From NCBI GenBank assembly GCA_964609215.1, contig CAZSQZ010000016.1, positions 17,839-81,838 of the forward strand: a stretch of DNA of 64,000 nucleotides, written 5' to 3'. This document shows positions 53,367 to 62,015 of this stretch, piece after piece (within the stretch, counting starts at the first letter, position 1; every line of letters starts with the position of its first letter). The position numbers and the translations under genes are program-made. The notes below the pieces were generated by a model that searched no databases, had not been told where the DNA came from, and saw only the letters and a program-made list of their open reading frames with translations. The stretch is from JABDKJ01 sp964609215 (GTDB taxonomy: Bacteria > Bacteroidota > Bacteroidia > Flavobacteriales_D > JABDKJ01).

Positions 53367-53408
53367 CGTTCGTCTAAAAAGTAACAGATAACGAAACGAA
53401 TTTTTTTT
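53367..53408 (+). terminator. Terminator-like hairpin in the rpoD upstream region
   Basis: CGTTCGT (53367-53373) pairs with ACGAAACG (53391-53398), with one bulged base, followed by AATTTTTTTT on the plus strand. No plus-strand gene lies upstream, so it may end an unannotated RNA or act as an attenuator in a long rpoD leader. Confidence 0.4.
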
Positions 53409-53506
53409 ACGGATCTGGCCTGAGCTAATCAAATAATACGCGCAATTCAATCATTAGTCTCAAACGCCAAATCGACTAAACAGAAACAGGGATTTATAGG
53501 GATTAA

Positions 53507-53528
53507 ATATTTGTTTATCGACAAATAT
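53507..53528 (+). promoter_or_regulatory. Inverted repeat upstream of rpoD
   Basis: ATATTTGT and ACAAATAT form a perfect 8-bp inverted repeat around TTATCG, 91 bases before the rpoD ATG. It could be an operator or a hairpin in the leader. The rest of the 53210-53618 gap holds only the terminator-like hairpin at 53367-53408; I see no gene there. Confidence 0.35.
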
Positions 53529-53618
53529 CACTATTTCATCTTCCTTTTGTTGATAACTTTTGGTAACCTTTTCCTGAAAAGGCTCGTTTCCTATAATAAC
53601 ACGTTTAGATAAAAGTTT

Positions 53619-54491
53619 ATGAGACAATTAAAGATTACCAAGCAGGTAACCAACAGAGAACACGCATCTCTGGACAAATACCTACAAGAAATAGGTAGAG
53701 TCGACCTTCTCTCAGCAGAGGAAGAAGTTAGCTTGGCAAAACGCATCAAACAGGGAGATCACGATGCTCTTGAAAGATTAACAAAAGCAAATTTAAGGTT
53801 CGTAGTTTCAGTATCGAAACAGTATCAAAATCAGGGTTTGAGTTTACCAGACCTTATTAATGAGGGAAACTTGGGCTTGATTAAAGCAGCGCAACGTTTT
53901 GATGAAACCAGAGGTTTTAAATTCATTTCTTATGCAGTTTGGTGGATTAGACAATCCATTTTGCAGGCACTTGCTGAGCAGGCAAGAATTGTACGTTTAC
54001 CTTTGAACAAGATTGGAAACATCAACAAAATTAATAAAGCTTTTTCCGCTTTGGAACAAGAGTTTGAAAGACCTCCTACCGCTTCTGAATTGGCTGAAGT
54101 TTTAGAATTGACTTTAGATGAAGTCAAACAATCACTTCAACAAACGGGAAGACATATTTCCATGGACGCTCCTTTAAAATCTGATGATGAAAGTAGTTCT
54201 AATATGTACGATGTAATGCAGAACCCAGGAATTCCGGGACCGGATACTGAACTTTTGAAAAAATCGTTAAAAGAAGAGGTGAAAAGGTGCATGCATGCAT
54301 TAACAGCTAGAGAACAAGATGTTGTAAAACTCTATTACGGTATTGATATGGAGTCGGGACATACTTTAGAAGAAATAGGCCAGAAATTTGAATTGACTAG
54401 AGAACGTGTGAGACAAATCAAAGAAAAGGCATTAAGAAGAATGAAACACACTTCACGAAGCGAAGATTTAAGATCCTTTTTAGGTCAGTAA
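53619..54491 (+). CDS. rpoD: Primary RNA polymerase sigma factor RpoD/SigA
   Basis: The 290-residue protein is the Bacteroidota housekeeping sigma factor: it lacks region 1.1 and starts directly near region 1.2 (DKYLQEIGRVDLLSAEEEVSLAKRIKQGD). Region 2 is typical (NLRFVVSVSKQYQNQGL, LPDLINEGNLGLIKAAQRFD, FKFISYAVWWIRQSI). Region 3 (ALAEQARIVRLPLNKIG) and region 4.2 (TLEEIGQKFELTRERVRQIKEKALRRM) are present. This sigma factor recognises the TTG / TAnnTTTG promoters seen elsewhere in the window. A terminator follows immediately. Confidence 0.97.
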   Translation: MRQLKITKQVTNREHASLDKYLQEIGRVDLLSAEEEVSLAKRIKQGDHDALERLTKANLRFVVSVSKQYQNQGLSLPDLINEGNLGLIKAAQRFDETRGFKFISYAVWWIRQSILQALAEQARIVRLPLNKIGNINKINKAFSALEQEFERPPTASELAEVLELTLDEVKQSLQQTGRHISMDAPLKSDDESSSNMYDVMQNPGIPGPDTELLKKSLKEEVKRCMHALTAREQDVVKLYYGIDMESGHTLEEIGQKFELTRERVRQIKEKALRRMKHTSRSEDLRSFLGQ

Positions 54492-54519
54492 TTGAACTTT
54501 GAAACATTGAAAAACACTG

Positions 54520-54553
54520 AAACCCTCTTTGTCTTTGACAGGGAGGGTTTTTT
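54520..54553 (+). terminator. Terminator of rpoD
   Basis: AAACCCTC (54520-54527) and GAGGGTTT (54543-54550) form a stem around a 15-base loop, followed by TTTTTTAA. It lies 29 bases after the rpoD stop and overlaps the end of the convergent glycosylase gene. Confidence 0.85.
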
Positions 54554-55127
54554 AATTGTAAATATTCCTGGAAACGATCTTCTTCAATTCTGGAATTACT
54601 TCATTTTCAAACCATTCATTTTTCTTTAACCAAATATTGTTTCTGGGCGAAGGATGTGGTAAAACAAAATATTCTGGTAAATAACTCTTATAGTTCTTAA
54701 CCGTTTCTGTCAAGGTTTTTTTCATGGAATCGCCTAAATAATAGTTTTGAGCATAACTCCCTATCAAAATAATCAAATCCAATTTTTTCATTTTACTAAA
54801 AAGAGGGGAATGCCATTTTTCAGCACATTCCTTTCTTGGAGGCAAGTCTCCACTCTTTCCTTTTCCTGGATAGCAAAAACCCATAGGAACTAAGGCTATT
54901 TTTTCTGGATTGTAGAATATTGAATTATCTATTCCTAACCAGTCTCTCAATCTTTCTCCACTTTTGTCATCCCAAGGTATTCCAGATTCATGCACTTTTC
55001 GTCCAGGTGCTTGACCAATAATTGCAATTCTACTTTCTCTATGCGCTGTTAAAACAGGGTTTACTCCATGACTTAAATGAGGAAGGCAAATAGTGCATTT
55101 TGAAATTTCGTTGAGTAGTTTATCCAT
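54552..55127 (-). CDS. Uracil-DNA glycosylase family protein
   Basis: The 191-residue protein belongs to the uracil-DNA glycosylase superfamily (COG1573-like). The active-site motif is GQAPG at 38-42 (RIAIIGQAPGRKVHESG), and the C-terminal leucine-loop motif is LPHPSPRNN. The central LILIGSYAQNYYLG strand is typical. N-terminal Cys11 and Cys14 are present but a complete iron-sulfur cysteine set is not seen. It is expected to remove uracil or a related damaged base from DNA; the specificity is not certain. It overlaps the upstream gene by 8 bases. Confidence 0.88.
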   Translation of the reverse strand: MDKLLNEISKCTICLPHLSHGVNPVLTAHRESRIAIIGQAPGRKVHESGIPWDDKSGERLRDWLGIDNSIFYNPEKIALVPMGFCYPGKGKSGDLPPRKECAEKWHSPLFSKMKKLDLIILIGSYAQNYYLGDSMKKTLTETVKNYKSYLPEYFVLPHPSPRNNIWLKKNEWFENEVIPELKKIVSRNIYN

Positions 55128-56400
55128 TATTTTTAAAATACCTTGTTCTCAAAGGTATTCTATCTAAATTTAATTGGACTCCATAAGATAGAAATGGTAC
55201 TCTACTTGCATAAAATGTTTGAAAGGATTCGAATAGGTTCATGTGCTTATTGGTCAAAGATATGCTAGATGAAAATTGCTTTAAGAAATTAATTTTAATG
55301 CCAGAATTATAAATGGGAAATGTTCTTCCAGTACCCGTCTCTATATCCCCATAAATATTCAAATCCAGATTTCCGAAAAAACTTAGTTGCTTATAAATGA
55401 GCTTTTCATAATTCAAGGATAGTTCAAAGGCCACTACATCCCTACCCTGCAATTCAGAATATGCAGCCCATTGAGAATAATCACGATAGTAGTTTTTTAA
55501 AGGGTAAAGTTGTTCGCCAACATAACTAGTTAGAGTAGCGTATTGAGGAACATTGCTAAAATAGCCCCTGTTGAAATCAGATTGATAGTAGCGTAATGAA
55601 GAACGAATATCTATGCTATTAGAAGCATATTTTCCTTGAATACCTATAGCAAAAGATGTTTTATTTATTTCGTTTATTCTGGCCTCTAACTGCCCCAATA
55701 ATTCAACAGAAGATGGAAGCTTAAATCGGATATGATTTGACAAATTTATATCTGATGGCACCAGATGATTACCCCGGTTATCATCTAATAATTGATTTAT
55801 GGATACTGAAAATATATTTTCAAAATCTTTATTGGAATACCCTAGACTAAATCTATAAAGTTCATGTAAATCTAATCCAATATTTCTAGATAAATCACCA
55901 ATAGTAAATATACCCAAACTAAACTTTCCAAATTCAGCCCTCGCTAACAAAGCTTGGTAATCAATGTTGTAAAAACGAAGAATATCAAAGACATCTTCAT
56001 TCCAAAAATCTCCTCCTTTAATTTCCAAAGCAACAAGCCTATTGAACAATCTTATACTATCCCTTGCTTCAATTTTTATTTTTGGAAAAACAAACCAGTT
56101 GGAAACGGTATTACTGCCTCCTGAAAAACTTCTTTCCTCAATAAATAGCCCTGTTTCAATTTTATATTTATTTGCAAGAGTTAGCCGATGAGATACGCCA
56201 GAATATATGGCAAAATGATGAAAAGGATTATCAGTTACCTGATTGAAGAAACAATTATAACATTCAAAATTATCTGAAAGTGCTGCAATAACATGTTGAC
56301 CTTTTAATTCAAAAGCTAATTCTGAATCTATTTTTAGAGAATCTTGAGCAAGCGAAAACAAACTTGTAGAAAGAAATACAATAGTCAGTAATATTCTCAT
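55120..56400 (-). CDS. Exported beta-barrel-like protein
   Basis: I do not recognise this 426-residue protein. It has a signal peptide (cleavage after FSLAQ, residue 19). The sequence alternates polar and aromatic strands over its full length (HFAIYSGVSHRLTLANKYKIETGLFI, IDIRSSLRYYQSDFN, LSFFGNLDLNIYGDI), as in outer-membrane barrels of 14-18 strands. The C-terminus (RYFKNNG) does not end in a clear aromatic. It overlaps the glycosylase gene downstream by 8 bases, suggesting an operon without a shared function. Confidence 0.6.
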   Translation of the reverse strand: MRILLTIVFLSTSLFSLAQDSLKIDSELAFELKGQHVIAALSDNFECYNCFFNQVTDNPFHHFAIYSGVSHRLTLANKYKIETGLFIEERSFSGGSNTVSNWFVFPKIKIEARDSIRLFNRLVALEIKGGDFWNEDVFDILRFYNIDYQALLARAEFGKFSLGIFTIGDLSRNIGLDLHELYRFSLGYSNKDFENIFSVSINQLLDDNRGNHLVPSDINLSNHIRFKLPSSVELLGQLEARINEINKTSFAIGIQGKYASNSIDIRSSLRYYQSDFNRGYFSNVPQYATLTSYVGEQLYPLKNYYRDYSQWAAYSELQGRDVVAFELSLNYEKLIYKQLSFFGNLDLNIYGDIETGTGRTFPIYNSGIKINFLKQFSSSISLTNKHMNLFESFQTFYASRVPFLSYGVQLNLDRIPLRTRYFKNNG

Positions 56401-56450
56401 TTAGTTTTGGCTATAAAGCACTAAAACGTTATCAAAGTTTATTAATTGCT

Positions 56451-57233
56451 TTAATCAATAAAATTCCTTGTATATCCTAGCATATAGCTAAGTATTGGCC
56501 TGCATTTATCCTCACAAGCAGGATAAAATTGACCGTGCTCTTTCTCACTCCTCTCCCTTGGCCTACCCCACCAAAACTCTGCTATAGCCAATGGTTTCAT
56601 CCGTCTTTCAAAAGCATATTGTAATAATTTCGGACCAGCACATTCTCCTGAACCAGATGCTGGTTTTCGCTTTGCATAATCCAAAAATATATCGACCAGG
56701 TTTTTTGATTCTCCTCTTTCATTCATAAAGAAATATTGGTCGAATAACTTATTTTGCAAATCAATAGAGCTTTCTCTTCTTAAAGTAATTAATCTATCAA
56801 TTTCTGCCTTGTTGTCCTGATATCCTTTATCCTTTAAAATTTTGATTTGTTTTCCCATTTCACCCAAAGCAATCATTCCTTTGGTCAAAAAATCATCCTG
56901 ACTGGATATATCAAATACAGAGGGTACAAAGATTCCTAGATCTTTATCAGTATTCAACTTACCAGAATAGGCAGCTAAGTATCCTAAATCATCTTTGGAA
57001 TCTTTAACAACCAAGACCCCAAACATTTTTCCTCTTATCTCGAAGTCCTTTTGCATACCCCATCCAAAATTTTGTTTATGCATAAATTGATTTCTCTCCA
57101 GATACTCTATCAACTCCTCCTTTGCTATCTGACAAATTTTTGGAACATTCAGGTCAAAGGGATTGTTCAATTTAGTAGGAGTGTCTTCCCGAGCAATTTG
57201 AGCACTGAATAAAATAAAGCGGGAATCCTTCAT
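56451..57233 (-). CDS. Stand-alone N-terminal domain of RluA-type pseudouridine synthase
   Basis: The 260-residue protein matches the N-terminal extension of long RluA-family pseudouridine synthases: FNWGMQKDFEIRGKMFGVLVVKDSKDDLGYLAAYSGKL in outline, then a helical stretch, and KPASGSGECAGPKLLQYAFERRMKPLAIAEFWWG ... HGQFYPACEDKCRPIL. In those proteins a catalytic domain follows; here the frame ends and the next gene starts 50 bases on, so the synthase domain is missing. It may be a separate RNA-binding or partner protein, or a truncated gene that still looks intact. The conserved Cys/His near the end suggest a metal site. Confidence 0.75.
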   Translation of the reverse strand: MKDSRFILFSAQIAREDTPTKLNNPFDLNVPKICQIAKEELIEYLERNQFMHKQNFGWGMQKDFEIRGKMFGVLVVKDSKDDLGYLAAYSGKLNTDKDLGIFVPSVFDISSQDDFLTKGMIALGEMGKQIKILKDKGYQDNKAEIDRLITLRRESSIDLQNKLFDQYFFMNERGESKNLVDIFLDYAKRKPASGSGECAGPKLLQYAFERRMKPLAIAEFWWGRPRERSEKEHGQFYPACEDKCRPILSYMLGYTRNFID

Positions 57234-57343
57234 TACAACTAGCTATGAATAGCATTATTATTGTTCAATTGTAAAAACACTCTTGGGTCTTTTCTTTATT
57301 GTCTTCCCAAAATATTATTCATGGTGGAATAAGAGTCTGAAAA

Positions 57344-57378
57344 TTTGACCTAATTAAGTAAACAATTTAATAGGTTTG
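57344..57378 (+). promoter_or_regulatory. Promoter of katG
   Basis: TTTG (57344-57347) and TAGGTTTG (57371-57378) form a consensus-like pair with 23 bases between. The ATG lies 30 bases downstream, leaving a short leader. No clear OxyR or PerR box was found nearby. Confidence 0.6.
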
Positions 57379-57408
57379 TGCTTTTATTAAGTATTAAATA
57401 ACACAGAC

Positions 57409-59616
57409 ATGGATAATAATCATAACGTTGGCGATATAAGTAAATGCCCTTTTATGGGTGGAGCACAAAAGACAAGTGCTGGTGGCGGCACCTCAAATAG
57501 AGATTGGTGGCCCAATCAATTAAAACTAAATATTCTGCGTCAGAATTCTTCCAAATCTGATCCTATGGATTCATCATTTGACTATTCTAAGGAATTTCAA
57601 AGTCTGGATTTAGCGGCTATTAAAAAAGACTTGGTGGATTTAATGACAGATTCACAAGATTGGTGGCCAGCAGATTATGGTCATTATGGACCTTTCTTTA
57701 TTAGAATGGCATGGCATAGCGCAGGAACCTATAGAATTACAGATGGACGAGGTGGAGCTGGTTCTGGAACGCAGCGTTTTGCGCCTCTAAATAGCTGGCC
57801 TGATAACGGAAATCTGGATAAAGCGCGTTTATTGCTTTGGTCTATCAAACAGAAATATGGAAAGAAAATTTCCTGGGCAGATTTAATGATCTTAGCTGGA
57901 AACTGTGCTTTGGAGTCTATGGGCTTTGAAACCTTTGGTTTTGCTGGAGGTAGAGCCGATGTTTGGGAACCGGAAGAAGATATTTACTGGGGAGCTGAAA
58001 CAGAATGGTTGGGAGATAAAAGATATACTGGAGACAGAGAATTAGAAAATCCTTTAGGTGCGGTTCAAATGGGATTGATCTATGTGAACCCAGAAGGACC
58101 AAATGGAAATCCCGACCCTTTAAAATCTGCTGTAGATATCCGTGAAACATTCGGAAGAATGGCGATGAACGATGAGGAAACTGTTGCATTGGTTGCTGGT
58201 GGTCACACTTTTGGGAAAGCGCATGGAGCAGCAAATCCGGATCAGTATGTTGGCAGAGAACCTGCTGGTGCAGGCATCGCTGAAATGAGCACAGGATGGA
58301 ACAATAGTTTTGGTAGTGGTTTTGGAGATGACACTATTACAAGTGGAATTGAAGGTGCATGGACACCTAATCCAACGCAATGGGACAATGGATATTTTGA
58401 TGCTTTATTTGGTTATGAATGGGAGTTGACTAAAAGTCCTGCCGGAGCCAATCAATGGCAACCAACAGCTGCCTCTTCTGCAATGCAAGCACCACAAGCG
58501 CATGACGCATCAAAGACACAATCCTTAATGATGACCACGGCAGATATGGCCATGAAAATGGATCCTACTTATGCTGCAATTTCTAAGCGTTTTCATGAAA
58601 ATCCTGATCTGTTTGCTGATGCATTTGCACGTGCCTGGTTTAAGTTAACACATAGAGACATGGGGCCAATTGCATGCTATTTAGGTTCCGAAGTTCCTAG
58701 TGAAGAATTGATTTGGCAAGATCCTATTCCAACGGTGAATCATACTTTGATTGATGAAAAGGATGCGGATTATTTGAAAAGTACTGTTCTGGCTTCTGGC
58801 CTTTCTGTTTCTCAATTAGTAAGCACAGCTTGGGCTTCCGCTTCAACTTTTAGAGGTTCTGATAAAAGAGGAGGAGCAAATGGTGGAAGAATACGATTGG
58901 CTCCACAAAAAGATTGGGAAGTAAATAATCCTGCACAATTATCTAAGGTGCTTGAAACTTTAGAAGGTATTCAAAAGGAATTTAATAATGCGCAGGATGG
59001 AGACAAACAGGTTTCTATGGCAGACTTAATTGTCTTAGCTGGTTGTGCTGGAGTGGAGAAAGCTGCAAAGAATGCAGGTAAAGACGTAAATGTTCCTTTC
59101 ACACCAGGAAGAGGAGATGCCTCGGCAGAGCAAACAGATGTTGATTCTTTTGCGGCTCTTGAACCATCAGCTGATGGATTTAGAAATTACATTCAAGCAC
59201 ATCATACTTCTTCTGCTGAAGAAATGCTAGTAGATAAGGCACAGTTAATGACATTAACCGCGCCTGAAATGACCGTTTTGGTTGGCGGCTTAAGAATGAT
59301 GGGTGCAAACTATGATGGCTCTAAGCAAGGTGTTTTCACTAATAAACAAGAGACATTGAGCAATGACTTCTTTGTGAATGTATTGGATATGAGTACCACC
59401 TGGAAAGCCACTTCAGATGCAGATACTTCTTTTGTAGGAAGAAATAGAGCTACTGGACAAGAGTTATGGACGGGCTCAAGAGTAGATTTGATTTTCGGAT
59501 CAAATACTGAATTGAGAGCAATTGCAGAAGTGTATGCTTGTTCAGATGCAAAAGATAAGTTTGTTAATGACTTCGTTGCCGCTTGGAACAAAGTAATGAA
59601 TCTAGATCGTTTCTAA
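57409..59616 (+). CDS. katG: Catalase-peroxidase KatG
   Basis: KatG is a haem enzyme that removes hydrogen peroxide. The 735-residue protein is full length. The distal pocket is Arg99, Trp102, His103 (RMAWHSAGTYR) and the proximal haem ligand is His266 (GGHTFGKAH). The crosslink residues are conserved: Trp102, Tyr225 (GLIYVNPEGP) and Met251 (FGRMAMND). The duplicated second half, also peroxidase-like but lacking haem, follows. No signal peptide is seen, so it is cytoplasmic. Confidence 0.98.
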   Translation: MDNNHNVGDISKCPFMGGAQKTSAGGGTSNRDWWPNQLKLNILRQNSSKSDPMDSSFDYSKEFQSLDLAAIKKDLVDLMTDSQDWWPADYGHYGPFFIRMAWHSAGTYRITDGRGGAGSGTQRFAPLNSWPDNGNLDKARLLLWSIKQKYGKKISWADLMILAGNCALESMGFETFGFAGGRADVWEPEEDIYWGAETEWLGDKRYTGDRELENPLGAVQMGLIYVNPEGPNGNPDPLKSAVDIRETFGRMAMNDEETVALVAGGHTFGKAHGAANPDQYVGREPAGAGIAEMSTGWNNSFGSGFGDDTITSGIEGAWTPNPTQWDNGYFDALFGYEWELTKSPAGANQWQPTAASSAMQAPQAHDASKTQSLMMTTADMAMKMDPTYAAISKRFHENPDLFADAFARAWFKLTHRDMGPIACYLGSEVPSEELIWQDPIPTVNHTLIDEKDADYLKSTVLASGLSVSQLVSTAWASASTFRGSDKRGGANGGRIRLAPQKDWEVNNPAQLSKVLETLEGIQKEFNNAQDGDKQVSMADLIVLAGCAGVEKAAKNAGKDVNVPFTPGRGDASAEQTDVDSFAALEPSADGFRNYIQAHHTSSAEEMLVDKAQLMTLTAPEMTVLVGGLRMMGANYDGSKQGVFTNKQETLSNDFFVNVLDMSTTWKATSDADTSFVGRNRATGQELWTGSRVDLIFGSNTELRAIAEVYACSDAKDKFVNDFVAAWNKVMNLDRF

Positions 59617-59635
59617 AACGAAAGCTTAAAAATTT

Positions 59636-59670
59636 AAAAGCCAATCTTCTTTTGAGGGTTGGCTTTTTTT
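59636..59670 (+). terminator. Terminator of katG
   Basis: AAAAGCCAA (59636-59644) pairs with TTGGCTTTT (59659-59667) and a T run follows. It lies 20 bases after the katG stop. Confidence 0.85.
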
Positions 59671-59697
59671 ATGCTTAATAGGTTTTCAAGTTTAAAA

Positions 59698-60342
59698 TTA
59701 ATTTTTAGAGAATGCGTGTTCAGGATGGGTCATATCGTGAATGATTCCCTTTACGTGACTGCTAGACATTTCCATGGCCTTTGCCATTTCATGAATCATT
59801 GCTATTTCAGATGGATCAATGTTTCCGTCTGCTGAAGCCACTGATAACCCGCATTTGATAATGATCTCTTTCCCATGTTCGTTAAGTGATGGAGTAATTT
59901 TCTTTAAGTACTTTTCTACGGGCTCTTTTTCTCTTTGAACTTGCTCTACAAACTTTTCCAGTTCCTCTTTACTCATATCATTATGACCAAATTTATTGAT
60001 GATTTGCAGCACCATTTTCATCTCTTCATCATCAATGACACCATCAGCCAACATCATTAAGACCATAGAATGTCGCATTGCCTTTTCATAAACCGATTGG
60101 AACTCATTCTCTCCTATTTGATCTGGCTTATAATCCAGTACTCGAGGCACATAGGTTCCTCTACAAGTTTGACATTCAACAAATTCTCCTATTCTTCCTA
60201 ATGGAATGAGCGGAATAAAATAAAGAGTGAAAAACCGGGTAACTTTCTTGTGCTTATAGTTCTTATTACTGGCACACTGTGGACAAAGAAATTCTCCTTG
60301 CTCCATCGTAGATTTAACTCCTCGAGTTCCGAAAATAATCAT
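59698..60342 (-). CDS. Zinc-ribbon and TerB-domain protein
   Basis: The 214-residue protein has an N-terminal zinc ribbon (Cys20 and Cys23 in CPQCAS, then CQTC about 35 residues on, with the RFFTLYFIPLIPLG hydrophobic segment between) and a C-terminal TerB-like alpha-helical domain (about 85-205: VLMMLADGVIDDEEMKMVLQIINKFG and CGLSVASADGNIDPSEIAMIHEMAKAM). TerB domains bind metal or serve as scaffolds in tellurite and phage-resistance clusters; here no other such genes are adjacent, so the role is unknown. Confidence 0.87.
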   Translation of the reverse strand: MIIFGTRGVKSTMEQGEFLCPQCASNKNYKHKKVTRFFTLYFIPLIPLGRIGEFVECQTCRGTYVPRVLDYKPDQIGENEFQSVYEKAMRHSMVLMMLADGVIDDEEMKMVLQIINKFGHNDMSKEELEKFVEQVQREKEPVEKYLKKITPSLNEHGKEIIIKCGLSVASADGNIDPSEIAMIHEMAKAMEMSSSHVKGIIHDMTHPEHAFSKN

Positions 60343-60434
60343 TGTATAGGATTTATTTTCTATTTCCTATGATTAGGTGGTAGGAAACAGAATGATTAGT
60401 TGATGTCAATATAAACATAAATGCTATAAATCAG

Positions 60435-61502
60435 CTAAGGTTCAAATTTCTCGAAGCTTGAACCATTAAACTTCATTGCACCCGCATTATGGGTTCCCAA
60501 CCACAGTGTTTCTTCATTATCTTGAAAAATTGAAAATAAGAGAACTTCAGAACCATTGTGCTCGACTGGGTAATGAATGAGTTCATTTCCTTTTTTTCGC
60601 CAAACACCATCATTATAGGTTACCATCCACAAATCACCATGTTTATCCTCTACTATGGACATATAATAAGGATCTTTTACTTCTTGAGACTCATCATAAA
60701 CTGCTGGCCCTTTCAATTTTTCATATTGCAAATAAAAAGCTCCTGTTCTTTCCTTCGGTTCTTCCTCAATGGAAAAGCTATATCTCGCGTTTGTGAACCA
60801 GTAATTACCTAAACTATCTTCCAGGCTTGCCCTAATTCCTAAAACTCCTCCACCAGGTGTGAAATTCATTTCATCTTCATATATCCAAGCAATTTTATTT
60901 CCGTCATAACGACAAGCTCCCAAAGCTGCTGTTCCAAACCAAATATGACCAGACTTATCTTTGTATATATTATAGATGGCTCTAGGGTTGTTAAAATGTT
61001 CCCGTTCTACCTGAAAAAAAATCTCCTCTTGCTCACAAACTGGAAATTCCAAAGCATAAAGATACTCACCATCGTAACGGTAAGGACCTTTTCCCTCCCA
61101 GCCCATGCTGAACCACAAATCATTTTCTTCTAGTTTCCATTCTCCACCCTCTTTAACCTCAAGAGTTGTAAATTTTTCTCCATCGTATTTATTGACTCCC
61201 TCAAGTGTATCAAAATAGACATTGCCTAAATGATCTTCTTGAAAAGCAATAATTCTATTATCCGCAAGACCATCTTGTTTTGAATAGTGGATAAGTTTTT
61301 CTCCATCGTATTTGATGAGGCCATTGCCCGCAAACCAATAATTGCCTTTGGAGTCTTGAAAAAGTTTTAGTGTTTTATCATCTAAGTGATAAACCTGTCT
61401 ACCCATTTCATTTGAATTGCTTTCTTCAGTTTCCACAAGCTGGCTTTTGCAGGAAAACAAGGAGAAAAAACAAAATGGAATAAATACAGAAAATACTTTC
61501 AT
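60435..61502 (-). CDS. Reg_prop beta-propeller lipoprotein
   Basis: The 355-residue protein starts with a lipoprotein signal (MKVFSVFIPFCFFSLFSC, lipobox Cys18). It consists of repeated two-component-regulator propeller motifs such as LFQDSKGNYWFAGNGLIKYDGEKL, AFQEDHLGNVYFDTLEGVNKYDG and IYKDKSGHIWFGTAALGACRYDG, about six blades. Unlike hybrid two-component sensors, it has no histidine kinase or membrane domain. It is probably a surface or periplasmic ligand-binding protein. The TTG-initiated frame from 61514 adds four residues and is less likely than the ATG at 61502. Confidence 0.85.
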   Translation of the reverse strand: MKVFSVFIPFCFFSLFSCKSQLVETEESNSNEMGRQVYHLDDKTLKLFQDSKGNYWFAGNGLIKYDGEKLIHYSKQDGLADNRIIAFQEDHLGNVYFDTLEGVNKYDGEKFTTLEVKEGGEWKLEENDLWFSMGWEGKGPYRYDGEYLYALEFPVCEQEEIFFQVEREHFNNPRAIYNIYKDKSGHIWFGTAALGACRYDGNKIAWIYEDEMNFTPGGGVLGIRASLEDSLGNYWFTNARYSFSIEEEPKERTGAFYLQYEKLKGPAVYDESQEVKDPYYMSIVEDKHGDLWMVTYNDGVWRKKGNELIHYPVEHNGSEVLLFSIFQDNEETLWLGTHNAGAMKFNGSSFEKFEP

Positions 61503-61516
61503 AGTTGAAATCAAAA

Positions 61517-61858
61517 CTACGCTAATTTTACAAATTCAGATTTCAGTCCCATAGCTCCGAAACCATCAATTTTACATGCAATGTTATGATCACCTTCAAC
61601 CAGACGGATCTTCTTTACCTTGGTTCCAGCCTTCACAGCACCCGAGCTTCCCTTTACTGGAAGGTCTTTAATAATAATTACTGAATCTCCATCCTTTAAA
61701 ACTTTCCCATTTACATCCTTAACTTCAAAAACATCTTCTAACATAGTTTCGGAAGGGTTCCATTCATGCTGGCATTCAGGGCAGGCAAATAAATCTTCTC
61801 TCATAAAATACCCATAAGGTGACTCACACATTGGACAAGCTTTCATCTCTTCTGACAT
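61517..61858 (-). CDS. yjdM: YjdM/PhnA family protein
   Basis: The 113-residue protein matches YjdM (formerly PhnA). The N-terminal zinc ribbon has CPMCESPYGYFMREDLFACPECQHEW with four cysteines. The C-terminal SH3-like part is VKDVNGKVLKDGDSVIIIKDLPVKGSSGAVKAGTKVKKIRLVEGDHNIACKIDGFGAMGLKSEFV in outline. The old name alkylphosphonate uptake protein is misleading; the function is not established. It sits 14 bases upstream of the propeller gene on the same strand, probably as an operon. Confidence 0.93.
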   Translation of the reverse strand: MSEEMKACPMCESPYGYFMREDLFACPECQHEWNPSETMLEDVFEVKDVNGKVLKDGDSVIIIKDLPVKGSSGAVKAGTKVKKIRLVEGDHNIACKIDGFGAMGLKSEFVKLA

Positions 61859-62015
61859 GGTTTAATAATAAGCATAAAACTGTTTGGGATAAGCTAATTA
61901 GTTTTGATTCTCAAATTTTATCTTCTGGCACTTATGGAAATTGACTAAACAATTCAACAATTGCAATCATTATGGATAACAAATTAATTACCTTGATGTT
62001 TTAATTAAGAAAAGC

